This document shows positions 9,130-18,283 of a stretch of DNA of 64,000 nt, piece by piece. The stretch comes from Bacteroidota bacterium (GTDB taxonomy: Bacteria; Bacteroidota; Bacteroidia; UBA4408): positions 62,001 to 126,000 of the forward strand of contig JADKCP010000004.1 of assembly GCA_016718805.1 (NCBI GenBank). The letters run 5' to 3'. Position numbers and translations under genes: made by a program. Each line of letters starts with the position of its first letter. The first letter of the stretch is position 1. The notes under the pieces are model-generated. The model was given only the letters and a program-made list of their open reading frames with translations, made no database searches and was not told where the DNA came from.

Positions 9130-10557
9130 CTATCTTGCAACTATTAGTTTTTTGGTAACTTCTATTCTTCCATAGTTGCTTACTATGCTGCATAAATAAG
9201 TTCCGGTGATAAATTGTGAAGTGTTAATTACCTCCCTCGAATCTTGACCAGCTACTTGCTTTTTGTAAATAATTTGACCTTGTTCGTTAGAGATTACTAA
9301 GAAGTTAGTTGCATTGCCAATGTAATGTATACCTGTGTAACTGCTCGAAGGATTAGGATAAATATGTAAATAATTTTCCTCCTTTTTATGTTGACTAATT
9401 GCAGTTGAAACATTTCCTAATGTGTCTGTTTTTAGATAGTAAACGCCTAATTGAGTTCCATTATTTCGAATCTGTCTTCCTGCTGCAAAAAATGTTTCAT
9501 CAGGTAAAGTAAAAAAGTGTTCAATTCGTGTATCAACTGAATCACCATAATACTTGGTCCAAACAGAATCGAATTGAGCATTGTACTTTGTTGCAAATGC
9601 TAAAGGATATTGGTTCCCAGGCAGGGTAACATAGCCCCCAAAATAAAATCCACCTGAAACTGTTGATGTGATTCTAGGAACATACACATTGGAAGAAGGG
9701 GGTATATTAATGGAAGTGCGCTTCTCAATTAATAGGTTTCCCAATGAATCGTTTAGTGAAACGCCAAGCCCAAACTGCATAGTATTCCCATAAGCGCCTT
9801 GTGATAGTATTTTTTTATCGGGCAACAAAAATGAATTTCCAAAGTTTGAATGAACCGAATCCAACTGCAATTTCACAGATGAAATAGTATCCAGACTGTC
9901 ATTGATTATTAGCGCTCTGCATTGATTGTAAATTGGAATTGGAAAGGATTGGTAGGTTAACAATAGAAAGTTCGAATCGTATTTAAATAAATTTCCGGAA
10001 TAGGGATAAGATGTTCCAAAATTTGATGACTTAATAATTGAACCCAAACTATCACAAATAATAACTATGTTGCCCGGATAAGCTGATGAAATCATCAAAT
10101 GCTTATTTGCTAAAAATTGTATACCGGTGATGTTTATGGCCCCACCGCTGTATATTGATGTAGGAACAATAAATTGAGAAAGTACATTCCCGCTGCTGCT
10201 ATCCACTCGCATCACCCAAGTATCTAGTTCACCATTAGCATTATAAACTGTTCCTACACCAACATAATCTCCTTCTGGTGACAGCGCAATTTTTCCAAAA
10301 ATAGCTCTATCCGGAAAATTAACTCGTGCTACCCAAATTGTATCACCAATACTGTTAATTCTAACAATACATTCAGTTGAAGGTGAACCATTATTGTATC
10401 CACCTTCTAAACCAATAAGATATCCACCATTATTGTCACTCACACATCTAATCCCATATTCATTAATAGTTGGATACCAATTTTCGAAAGAAATCTGAGC
10501 GGACGAATAATTTGTATAGATTACGACACAAAAAATTACTATTATAATTTTTTTCAT
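9130..10557 (-). CDS. T9SS-secreted protein with a predicted beta-propeller-like body
   Basis: A 475-residue exported protein. An N-terminal signal peptide (MKKIIIVIFCVVIYTNYSSA) is followed by repeating beta-rich segments that mention no enzyme motif; phrases such as GGYLIGLEGG, GDYVGVGT and GGFYFGGYVT recur at intervals, as in delta-60 or propeller-type surface proteins. The last about 75 residues form a type A T9SS sorting domain starting IYPNPSSSYTGI and ending in a KKLIV segment. It lies 3 bases downstream of the next T9SS gene and likely shares its transcript. Function unknown. Confidence 0.8.
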   Translation of the reverse strand: MKKIIIVIFCVVIYTNYSSAQISFENWYPTINEYGIRCVSDNNGGYLIGLEGGYNNGSPSTECIVRINSIGDTIWVARVNFPDRAIFGKIALSPEGDYVGVGTVYNANGELDTWVMRVDSSSGNVLSQFIVPTSIYSGGAINITGIQFLANKHLMISSAYPGNIVIICDSLGSIIKSSNFGTSYPYSGNLFKYDSNFLLLTYQSFPIPIYNQCRALIINDSLDTISSVKLQLDSVHSNFGNSFLLPDKKILSQGAYGNTMQFGLGVSLNDSLGNLLIEKRTSINIPPSSNVYVPRITSTVSGGFYFGGYVTLPGNQYPLAFATKYNAQFDSVWTKYYGDSVDTRIEHFFTLPDETFFAAGRQIRNNGTQLGVYYLKTDTLGNVSTAISQHKKEENYLHIYPNPSSSYTGIHYIGNATNFLVISNEQGQIIYKKQVAGQDSREVINTSQFITGTYLCSIVSNYGRIEVTKKLIVAR

Positions 10558-10560
10558 TTT

Positions 10561-12501
10561 TTAAGGATTAACAACAATTTTTTTATTAATCAAGCAATTT
10601 CCATTACTTACAATAGTTACATTGTACAAACCATAACTCAAGTGGCTCAACGAAATAGCAGATGAATTTTCCTTCAATTCAAATTTTTCAATATTTCTAC
10701 CTAGCATGTCTGTGATAGATAAGACGCAGTTACTATTAAGTTCAGCCAACCCAATATTGAGAATATTTGAACTAGTTGAATAGTTAACTTGCATTTCGCG
10801 GTGATAGGTATGATTTTGAGGTGTATTTGATGTATTGTTGTTGTAAAGCGTTGAATAATTGAACCACATGAATCCTGTGTTAGTTTGGAAATCGGCTGCC
10901 GGAATTACAACTGGACCTATGGCTGTTTCATTTGGATGAGTTTGCATTGTTAATTGTGTATATCCACTTGCAGTTTGCGACATGTAATCAGCTTCGATAT
11001 TGCCCATTGTTATAGTTGGGGTGCTTGATGCCAACACCGGTCCCATAAAAGACTGAGGCCAGTTTTCGGGTGATGTTGTTGTACCAACAGTAGTTGTTTG
11101 ACCTATACCAAAACAGTGTTTTTGTTCACCTGCAGTTGCCGCCGAAAATAAAGGAACAACTTTAGCAACTGAACCTTGCGCCGGATTAGCACCCAACCAA
11201 TAAACTTCATGTGCGGTTCGCGAAAGCAAATCATCGCCAAAAGTATAATTCAACACATAATCATTGGTAAGGCAACGATGAAAATAATAATTAATAAACT
11301 GAGCTTGTTTATCTGTTGGTAGAGGGAAAGAAGGATATGGATCGTCAACATTGTTGGATGTTAAAGGAGTAAAATTCAGGCTTAATGGTGTAATGGAATT
11401 TTGGTCTCTTGGAGTTTTTAAAGTAAGTTCCATTTCCATTTTTGTATACCAGCACATATCTTTGGTTGCTATTGCCATTGCCCAAACAATGTCCCTAAAA
11501 TTGTCCCAAACTATCCGGTCTGGTGTTAAGTTTATGTCATTATGATCAAATAAGTAAGTATTAGTAGTGTTATTAACTTTTTTATCAATCAGCCCTGCAT
11601 TCCAATATTCATATTCCAAACTTAAATAATCAAATAAAATATCTTGGTTTACCGGTTGCAAAATTCTGTCCGCTGAGGATGAATCAACATCTTCATCTTC
11701 ACCTCCTTCGTCAGATAAAGTTGGTGAATTCCTTGTTTTACCAAATGCAAAATAAGTATACGATTTTACAGCCAATATTTGTTTTATCATTTCAGAACGT
11801 TCGAGCCTGCGATAATCAGCCGCATTATTGAGTTCATTTCTGTTTGGTGGGTTTATTATACTATCTGGAATTGTCGTCCAAGAGTTTAGCCCTGGCAATA
11901 CCTTGGCACCACAATCGAGTTGACCGCTAAATGGGAAATAAAAGTTTGATGTTATAAAATTCTTATTTGCAGCTGCCATATCTACAAATGGTAAATTGGA
12001 AACTACCACTCCAACTTCAATTCTATAACCGCTAAATAGAGTATGTGCTTTTAATAAAAATTCTTTAATGGATAAATCATATTTATTTAATCCTACAACT
12101 GTACTCATGCCATAAAGAGCAATATAAGTTATGTTATTATCGTGTGCATAATTTAATAAATCTCTATTTATTTTGGTGGTACAAGTTGTACCGATGGTCA
12201 TATCAAGAACAGGCGAAACAACAGCACTATTAACTGTTCCATAAAGTTCACGAATTAGCTCATCACCACAACTAACATACATACCTCTAAATTTTCCACT
12301 TGGAGGTAACGACTGGGCATTCAATGGAAGGTAGCTGATACTAAAACAAAACAAAATAAAAGGGAGTACCTTATTAAAAAACTCGCAGTACCTGAAATCA
12401 CCGTTTTCTAAAACACTTATTCTTGTAGGGGGGGGAGTTAAGTTCAAGTTGGTGCACCCATTGGAAATATAAGATTTTTTCATAGAATTAAATTTAGACA
12501 T
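10561..12501 (-). CDS. T9SS-secreted protein with an unnamed barrel-like domain, read through a C8 tract
   Basis: A 646-residue protein. The signal peptide core (about 45-60, VLPFILFCFSISYLPL, ending NAQ) is unusually far from the ATG; the 40 residues before it include Pro23-25 encoded in a run of eight C. The mature part opens with FRGMYV and alternating strand/helix segments (RDLLNYAHDNNITYIALYG, EVGVVVSN, LEYEYWN) that resemble the 879-residue protein at 15518-18157. The C-terminal about 75 residues are a T9SS sorting domain (ITDMLGRNIEKFEL, GLYNVTI). No catalytic motif is recognised. No in-frame ATG lies between the C tract and the signal peptide, so translation of the exported form must cross the tract, unless a non-ATG start is used. 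Confidence 0.75.
   Translation of the reverse strand: MSKFNSMKKSYISNGCTNLNLTPPPTRISVLENGDFRYCEFFNKVLPFILFCFSISYLPLNAQSLPPSGKFRGMYVSCGDELIRELYGTVNSAVVSPVLDMTIGTTCTTKINRDLLNYAHDNNITYIALYGMSTVVGLNKYDLSIKEFLLKAHTLFSGYRIEVGVVVSNLPFVDMAAANKNFITSNFYFPFSGQLDCGAKVLPGLNSWTTIPDSIINPPNRNELNNAADYRRLERSEMIKQILAVKSYTYFAFGKTRNSPTLSDEGGEDEDVDSSSADRILQPVNQDILFDYLSLEYEYWNAGLIDKKVNNTTNTYLFDHNDINLTPDRIVWDNFRDIVWAMAIATKDMCWYTKMEMELTLKTPRDQNSITPLSLNFTPLTSNNVDDPYPSFPLPTDKQAQFINYYFHRCLTNDYVLNYTFGDDLLSRTAHEVYWLGANPAQGSVAKVVPLFSAATAGEQKHCFGIGQTTTVGTTTSPENWPQSFMGPVLASSTPTITMGNIEADYMSQTASGYTQLTMQTHPNETAIGPVVIPAADFQTNTGFMWFNYSTLYNNNTSNTPQNHTYHREMQVNYSTSSNILNIGLAELNSNCVLSITDMLGRNIEKFELKENSSAISLSHLSYGLYNVTIVSNGNCLINKKIVVNP
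12428..12435 (-). repeat. C8 homopolymer inside the 5' coding region (possible phase-variation tract)
   Basis: Eight consecutive G on the plus strand (C8 in the mRNA sense) in an AT-rich sequence, at codons 22-25 of the 646-residue protein. Loss of one C leads to TAA four codons after the tract; gain of one C leads to a TGA within about 12 codons. Both are read directly from the sequence. Switching is an inference. Confidence 0.6.
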
Positions 12502-12881
12502 TATTTATTACGAATGTAACCTTTTTATTTTTAAGTATATAACATAAATTTTAAAAAATATAGAATGAATTAACTAACCTAAATAATTTGAAAAGTATCT
12601 CCATTTTGCAATATCAAAATAAGTGATCAAATTAGGCAATGTAATTATTTAACTTTTCAATAAATGTAATGGTGAATGCACGACACTAATCCAAAAGTAA
12701 AGTAATTATTGCTATAACATTTCACAATTAATATCTAATGTAAATGCAATAACTGGCCTTATTACGATTAAAAAAATGAATCAAAAAAGTTTCCTTTCCT
12801 CAGTTTTAAAGTATTGAAGTTAAAATTTCTTCTCAACCAGAATCAAAAATTATCTTTACAAAAAAAACAACAAACACCTAC
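12502..12881. other. 380-base intergenic region between divergent genes
   Basis: Very AT-rich, without a convincing gene. It must carry the promoters of the left (minus) T9SS pair and of queG. A weak minus-strand candidate is TACTTTTC (12590-12597) with TTG 17 bases upstream (12615-12617). A weak plus-strand candidate is TATCTTTA at about 12851, 24 bases before queG. No inverted repeats of note were seen. Confidence 0.4.
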
Positions 12882-13814
12882 GTGTCTTCACCTTTAAGCA
12901 ATACACAACTAATTAAAACGGAAGCTAAACGCTTGGGCTTCGACTATTGCGGAATTTCAAAAGCCGGCTTTTTGGAAGAGGAAGCTCCTCGTCTTGAAAG
13001 TTGGTTAAAAGAAAACAGACACGGGAAAATGCACTACATGGAGAATTATTTTGATAAGCGCTTAGACCCTCGTCTGCTTGTTGATGATGCTAAATCAGTA
13101 ATTTCCCTTTTACTAAACTACTATCCTTCGGATGAACAACAGGATGAAACTGCTCCCAAAATTTCAAAATACGCGTATGGCAATGATTACCATGAAGTGA
13201 TTAAAACAAAATTAAGGGCATTGCATGAATTTATTTTTGAAAAAATTGGCGAGGTGGGTGGAAGAGCTTTTGTTGATTCAGCTCCGGTAATGGATAAAGC
13301 CTGGGCTAAAAAAAGTGGACTTGGTTGGATTGGTAAAAATGCCAATTTAATAAGCCCAAAAAATGGTTCCTTCTTTTTTATTGCTGAATTAATTGTTGAT
13401 ATAGAATTGGAATACGATGGTGCAATTAAAGACTATTGTGGTACTTGCACACGTTGCATCGATGCATGTCCTACCGAGGCTATAACCGAACCTCATAAAG
13501 TTGATGGAAGTAAATGTATTTCCTATTTTACTATAGAATTAAAAGACGCAATACCTCAGACAATGAAAGGTAAATTTCAAAATTGGGCGTTCGGCTGCGA
13601 TGTATGTCAGGATGTTTGTCCTTGGAACCGCTTTTCGACTCCACACAACGAACCTTTATTAGCGCCCAATAGAGCTTTACTGGATATGCGTAAAAATGAA
13701 TGGGAAGAAATTACACTTGATGTTTTTCAAAAAGTATTTAAGAATTCGGCCGTAAAACGAACCAAATACGAAGGCTTAATTCGTAACCTAAAATTTCTTA
13801 AACAAAACGTCTGA
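12882..13814 (+). CDS. queG: Epoxyqueuosine reductase
   Basis: Cobalamin-dependent iron-sulfur enzyme of the last step of queuosine synthesis in tRNA (epoxyqueuosine to queuosine). The 310-residue protein has the N-terminal DYCGISKAGFL region, the DSAPVMDKAWAKKSGLGWIGKN block and two 4Fe-4S motifs: CGTCTRCIDACP (about 186-197) and CDVCQDVCPWN (about 237-247). The start is GTG; no ATG fits the family N-terminus. Tgt, an earlier enzyme of the pathway, lies 10 kb away in this window. Confidence 0.95.
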   Translation: MSSPLSNTQLIKTEAKRLGFDYCGISKAGFLEEEAPRLESWLKENRHGKMHYMENYFDKRLDPRLLVDDAKSVISLLLNYYPSDEQQDETAPKISKYAYGNDYHEVIKTKLRALHEFIFEKIGEVGGRAFVDSAPVMDKAWAKKSGLGWIGKNANLISPKNGSFFFIAELIVDIELEYDGAIKDYCGTCTRCIDACPTEAITEPHKVDGSKCISYFTIELKDAIPQTMKGKFQNWAFGCDVCQDVCPWNRFSTPHNEPLLAPNRALLDMRKNEWEEITLDVFQKVFKNSAVKRTKYEGLIRNLKFLKQNV

Positions 13815-13986
13815 AAACCTCTTTGATAATAGGACCATATTGGTTTCCAAAAGTGGCAAGACACCATACTTTTAACATGAGCGCCTCATCCTTCTTTAAC
13901 CATTTTATACCTTTTAGTAATTCCTTTTTAAAAAGCTTTCTATCGAAACTCACTTTTTCCAAGGTGAGCTTTGTTAACTCAAACAT
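13798..13986 (-). CDS. Small conserved-looking protein of unknown function
   Basis: A 62-residue basic protein without signal or membrane segment. It reads as helical (KKELLKGIKWLKKDEALMLK) followed by WCLATFGNQY, which looks like a structured motif rather than random translation. The ATG start is clean and the gene overlaps the 3' end of queG convergently by 17 bases. Function unknown; a spurious frame is possible. Confidence 0.55.
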   Translation of the reverse strand: MFELTKLTLEKVSFDRKLFKKELLKGIKWLKKDEALMLKVWCLATFGNQYGPIIKEVFRRFV

Positions 13987-14140
13987 GTACTAATAATTTG
14001 TAGTGAATACTAAATTTCAATTTTCCTATATCTAATACGCAAAGTTAATCGCCGGGGTTACTAAAAAAAGTAGAATAATGTTAAGAAAGCGCAAAATACA
14101 GTATAGCAACAGTTTATTTTTTGTGTTTACTTTCATAAAA

Positions 14141-14713
14141 CTATTCCTTCACTTCACCCCAACGATACGAATCTTGTTGTAACCCGGCCAAATCTATTGC
14201 TCTATTTACAACTGTGGCTGCAAGTTCTTCAAAGGTTTTTGGAAGGCTATAAAATGATGGACTGGCAGGACAAATTATTCCGCCTGCTTCCGTTACTGTT
14301 TTCATATTGTTAATGTGGATCAAACTCAGTGGAGTATCGCGTGTTATTAAAATTAATTTTCGTCGCTCCTTCAACATTACATCTGCTGCCCTTGTTGTTA
14401 AATCATTTGAAATACCGGATGCAATGCGCGCCAATGTTCCCATACTGCATGGACAAATAATCATGCTCGAATACCTTGACGAACCTGAAGCAAATGGAGC
14501 AAAAAAATCACCTTGTGAATACACTTTATAAGGCAGATTTTCGTAGTTCGAATTTTGCAATTCAAATTTCCAAACATCTTTTGCATTATCACTCATTACA
14601 ATTCCAACCTCTGATAATTGTGTCGAAAGTTTCTGCAATTTATCCAACAACACTTTTGCATAAACAGCACCACTGGCACCGGTTATTGCAACAACCAATT
14701 TTTGCTTTTCCAT
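14141..14713 (-). CDS. ubiX: Flavin prenyltransferase, UbiX/Pad1 family
   Basis: A 190-residue flavoprotein-fold enzyme. UbiX proteins prenylate FMN to make the cofactor of UbiD-type decarboxylases. Family marks are the N-terminal VVAITGASGAVYAKVLL, the SRYSSMIICPCSMGTLARIASG segment, RAADVMLKERRKLILITRDTPLSLIH and GGIICPASPSFY. It starts 3 bases after the PorT-like gene. No ubiD lies in the window, so the decarboxylase it serves cannot be named. Confidence 0.92.
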   Translation of the reverse strand: MEKQKLVVAITGASGAVYAKVLLDKLQKLSTQLSEVGIVMSDNAKDVWKFELQNSNYENLPYKVYSQGDFFAPFASGSSRYSSMIICPCSMGTLARIASGISNDLTTRAADVMLKERRKLILITRDTPLSLIHINNMKTVTEAGGIICPASPSFYSLPKTFEELAATVVNRAIDLAGLQQDSYRWGEVKE

Positions 14714-14716
14714 AGT

Positions 14717-15325
14717 TTATAGTTCATAACGCAACATCAAATACATAGCTGTATTGTATTGCCCACGGTTTAATTTATACTGTATACCGCTATAATGATT
14801 TCTTATTGGAAGCAGCGAATTGCTAAAGCGCCAACTAGCCCAAATTCGTCCACCCAATTTATACGAAACACCAGCACTTACACTCACTTCTGTTTTTTTA
14901 AATGAGCGCGACTCTGGTGAACTAGCAGGAAATTCACCCAATATATCTCGCACTTTGGAATGAACCAAATACCCAAGTGATGCGCCCATTTCAATCATCA
15001 GTTTTTTCCGTTTCAATTTGTATAAGAGTGGGACTTCTATATAATCTACTTTTAATTGATAAAAGGCTTTTCCCTTTGCTAAATCTTCTCCTTGCTGACT
15101 TCCCTTTTGCACATATATCATTTCCATCTCAACAAAACTACTATCCCTTACCCGCAAATTAACCGCAGCTCCACCCATAATTCCTACCTTATGAAATCCT
15201 CCTAAATTATCGCCCGAAACCTGACTTGTAGTTGCTCCAGCTAAAAATGCAAGCTTAAAATTTTGCGCTTCCATTTTTGTAGAAATTGCTATCAACAACA
15301 AAAAGCCAACTAATTTGTATAACAT
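14717..15325 (-). CDS. PorT-like outer membrane beta-barrel protein
   Basis: A 202-residue exported protein: signal peptide (MLYKLVGFLLLIAISTKMEA), then alternating beta strands with small loops typical of the 8-stranded PorT/OmpW-like barrels of Bacteroidota (LAFLAGATTSQVSGDN, GIMGGAAVNLRV, VEMEMIYVQKGS, ending in MLRYEL). A TTG one codon earlier is in frame, but the ATG at 15323-15325 gives a standard signal peptide. It is followed by ubiX after 3 bases, so the two are probably co-transcribed without an obvious functional link. Confidence 0.8.
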   Translation of the reverse strand: MLYKLVGFLLLIAISTKMEAQNFKLAFLAGATTSQVSGDNLGGFHKVGIMGGAAVNLRVRDSSFVEMEMIYVQKGSQQGEDLAKGKAFYQLKVDYIEVPLLYKLKRKKLMIEMGASLGYLVHSKVRDILGEFPASSPESRSFKKTEVSVSAGVSYKLGGRIWASWRFSNSLLPIRNHYSGIQYKLNRGQYNTAMYLMLRYEL

Positions 15326-15517
15326 CAATAACTAAAATTTGTTTGTTTCTATTTGCAAAATTGAACTTGCATGTCAGTTAAATTCTTGTTCAACCTTAAA
15401 CACTTCCCGTTCAGTAATTCTAATTACAAATTAAACCAATTCTAACAAACAAGCGCCTATTTTTAGAAGTATAAAGAATAAAAACAATTCAGTATTTACC
15501 TTTAAAACACACTGAAC

Positions 15518-18157
15518 ATGAAAACACACAAACAACTTCTCAACTTAGCGTTCTCCTTAATCTTGCTTTTTGCTTCAAAAAGTTACGCGCAAAACTACAG
15601 CTATAAAGGAATGTATGTGTATACACTGGATTCTATTTTAAACGATGCCAGCGGTAAAACACAAGATGTATTGTTGCGTTATTGTCGCGACAGCTCAATA
15701 AACGCACTCACATTGAGTGTTGGCGCACTTAATTTACATACCAATCCAAGTTACGTAACAAAATTGGCTTCCTTTATGAAAAAAGCTAAATCACGTTATG
15801 GCATAAAGTACTTTTCAGCTGTTTTTTCTGATTACACTACTTTAATCAACGAAATTCGCTTTTATCAAAATAGTCGCACAGATTCACTTGAAAAATTTTC
15901 GTACTACAATTACGAATTTGAGTACTGGAATAATAATTTTTACACAGCTACAGGAACCGGTGAAACGGATTATTGTACTAAATATTTACAACCCGAAGGA
16001 TTTAGTTGCGATTCAGTGGGAGCTTGGAATTATTTCAAGAAATACATTAAAAAAGTGGACTCACTTGCTCAAGCCGATAATATTTTATCCTCCTTATATA
16101 TCGGTGTAAAAAGTAAAGACACATTAAAAAATCGCTTTATTGCAAACACAGTTGATTTAATCATGATAGCCTGTTATAAATCATCCCCAACAGACTTATA
16201 TCAAACTAACACCACCGGAAAATTAACTGCTTTTTCAAAAGCAAATCATAAAGTAAATGTTATTCCAATCTTTAGCAGCTTGAGTCAAAGTGCAAGCGAA
16301 AATTTAAAAATTTGGTTAAAAGTACCGCCCACCGGTAAACATGCTGAATCCTCTGCTATGCCCTACTTCATGAGCGAATACAACGATCCCGCAAATTTGA
16401 GCACAGCAGTACGTAGCAAGCTAAACATTATAGGATATCAATGGTTTAAATATGGAGGAATGCCTAAAGATTCAACCTTTACGGCCATCACGCTTACTCC
16501 AATAGGTTTAGGAGCAACTCCTTCCAACACCGGGGCTACACTCTCTTGGTCAACAATTTCCAATGCTACACAGTATACAGTTTGGTATAGTCCTGCAACT
16601 AGTTTTAACTGGACTAAAACCACAGTAAACTCAGCTTCTGTCGCAATCAATGGACTAACCTCAGATAGTCCTTATCAATTTTTAGTTTATGCAAAAACCA
16701 ACAATGGAACTACAGCCAGTTCTCTTGTGTATCACTTTACAACCACATCAACTCAAACTACAAATTGTGCACAAGCTACTGGTTTATCCACAACTGCAAT
16801 TGGTGCAACAACGTGTACATTAAATTGGAATACGGTAAATGGGGCCACCTCTTATACAGTAAGGTATAAAGCGACTACAGTAAATACTTGGCTTACACTT
16901 GCTGTTACAACTAACTCAATTGCGTTGAATAATTTAACAGCTAATACAGCTTATGAGTTCCAGGTACAAACAAATTGCACAAGTGGTAACATTAGTGATT
17001 ATACTGCTTCCACTCTATTCAACACAACTGCGCTACCTTGTTTAGCACCCGGAAATATTGGATCGAGCTCTATAACTTCAACAACTGCTACTATTTCATG
17101 GACTGCAGCCACAGGGGCAAGCAGTTATGCGCTTGAATATAAAACCTTGACAGGAACTACCTGGCAAACATTAAATACTACAGCACTAAACAAACTGATA
17201 AGTTCACTTAGCGCAGCAACAACTTACAATTATCGTTTGCAATCAGTTTGTAATACAACGCTAAGTGTATACAGTAGCAATTATCAATTTACTACCTCTA
17301 CCGCTGTTTCAACATGTGCCGTTCCTACCGGTTTAGCGGCGAACTCTGTATCCTCAACTTCAGCGCTCATATCTTGGACAGATGCTGGAGGTGGAACAAC
17401 TTATAAAATTCAGTACCATAAATTAGGCTCATCGGTTTGGACTTCCAAAACTGTTAATGGACTTTCTTATACGCTTAGTTCATTAAAGTCTTCTACCAAT
17501 TATGAAGTAAAAATTCAACGTATTTGCAGTACGAATTTAAGTAGTTCTTACAGCAGTTTATTGAGCTTTAAAACACTTAGTTCAGCTGCAAAAGTTGCCG
17601 CCAAAACCACTGCATTACGCAGCAATCAAGGAATCACACTACAATGGAATGCAAATGACGAAGTTTCAAATGGCTATTATTTACTTGAGAAATCGGAAGA
17701 TGGAATTGAATTTGAACCTTTTCGAAAAATTTTAGCAGAAGCTGATCATTTCAATGGTTCAATTTACGAAATTATCGACGATAGCTATGTGTACGAAGTT
17801 CAACAAAATTCTGTTTGGTACAAACTTTCATTAGTTGATGAAAATGGAAATCAACTGGAGCTTGATATACTAGAAGTGAAACCAAGAAATGAATTTGAAA
17901 ATATATTTAACATCTTTCCTAATCCTAATTCCGGAGAACAAATTAATTTGACATTACAGCTTCAACAAAAAGAAGAACTGTTGGTAGTTTTAATCGACAT
18001 GTTAGGAAATCAAGTTTACTCAAAAGTGATCATTACAAACGACAACGGATCAGTGGCAACTGCAATAAATCCTTCACAAGAGCTTGCAAAAGGCTGTTAT
18101 CAGGTAATTGGCTATTCTTCTACCAAAATTTTGAGTCAAAAACTAATTATTCAATAA
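15518..18157 (+). CDS. T9SS-secreted protein: barrel-like domain, four fibronectin III domains, sorting domain
   Basis: An 879-residue surface or secreted protein. Signal peptide 1-24 (ends SYAQ). Residues about 26-320 form an alpha/beta domain (YKGMYV, QDVLLRYCRDSSINALTLSVG, YEFEYWN, GYQWFKYG) related to the 646-residue T9SS protein at 10561-12501. Four Ser/Thr-rich fibronectin III domains follow, starting near residues 322, 416, 507 and 598; the last three open with a Cys-Ala/Leu-x-Pro/Ala-type boundary. A fifth beta domain spans about 695-795, and the type A sorting domain starts at IFPNPNSG (about 802). No catalytic site is recognised in the first domain. Confidence 0.8.
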   Translation: MKTHKQLLNLAFSLILLFASKSYAQNYSYKGMYVYTLDSILNDASGKTQDVLLRYCRDSSINALTLSVGALNLHTNPSYVTKLASFMKKAKSRYGIKYFSAVFSDYTTLINEIRFYQNSRTDSLEKFSYYNYEFEYWNNNFYTATGTGETDYCTKYLQPEGFSCDSVGAWNYFKKYIKKVDSLAQADNILSSLYIGVKSKDTLKNRFIANTVDLIMIACYKSSPTDLYQTNTTGKLTAFSKANHKVNVIPIFSSLSQSASENLKIWLKVPPTGKHAESSAMPYFMSEYNDPANLSTAVRSKLNIIGYQWFKYGGMPKDSTFTAITLTPIGLGATPSNTGATLSWSTISNATQYTVWYSPATSFNWTKTTVNSASVAINGLTSDSPYQFLVYAKTNNGTTASSLVYHFTTTSTQTTNCAQATGLSTTAIGATTCTLNWNTVNGATSYTVRYKATTVNTWLTLAVTTNSIALNNLTANTAYEFQVQTNCTSGNISDYTASTLFNTTALPCLAPGNIGSSSITSTTATISWTAATGASSYALEYKTLTGTTWQTLNTTALNKLISSLSAATTYNYRLQSVCNTTLSVYSSNYQFTTSTAVSTCAVPTGLAANSVSSTSALISWTDAGGGTTYKIQYHKLGSSVWTSKTVNGLSYTLSSLKSSTNYEVKIQRICSTNLSSSYSSLLSFKTLSSAAKVAAKTTALRSNQGITLQWNANDEVSNGYYLLEKSEDGIEFEPFRKILAEADHFNGSIYEIIDDSYVYEVQQNSVWYKLSLVDENGNQLELDILEVKPRNEFENIFNIFPNPNSGEQINLTLQLQQKEELLVVLIDMLGNQVYSKVIITNDNGSVATAINPSQELAKGCYQVIGYSSTKILSQKLIIQ

Positions 18158-18180
18158 ATCGTTTAACCCTTATTTATAAA

Positions 18181-18206
18181 AGGAACCCGAAAGAGTTCCT
18201 TTTTTT
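18181..18206 (+). terminator. Intrinsic terminator after the FN3/T9SS gene
   Basis: Stem AGGAAC / GTTCCT closing a short loop, followed by a run of six T, 23 bases after the stop codon. Confidence 0.8.
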
Positions 18207-18227
18207 GTGCATTATGGTAAAATTGGC

Positions 18228-18258
18228 TTGTGTAACCGTATTAAAAAATTTACCTTAG
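18228..18258 (+). promoter_or_regulatory. Bacteroidota-type promoter for the 1123-residue outer membrane protein
   Basis: TTG at 18228-18230, 20-base spacer, then TACCTTAG (one mismatch to TAnnTTTG) at 18251-18258. The expected start site is about 20 bases before the ATG at 18284. Confidence 0.6.
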
Positions 18259-18283
18259 CTTCCTCTAAGCAATATTAAAGTGT

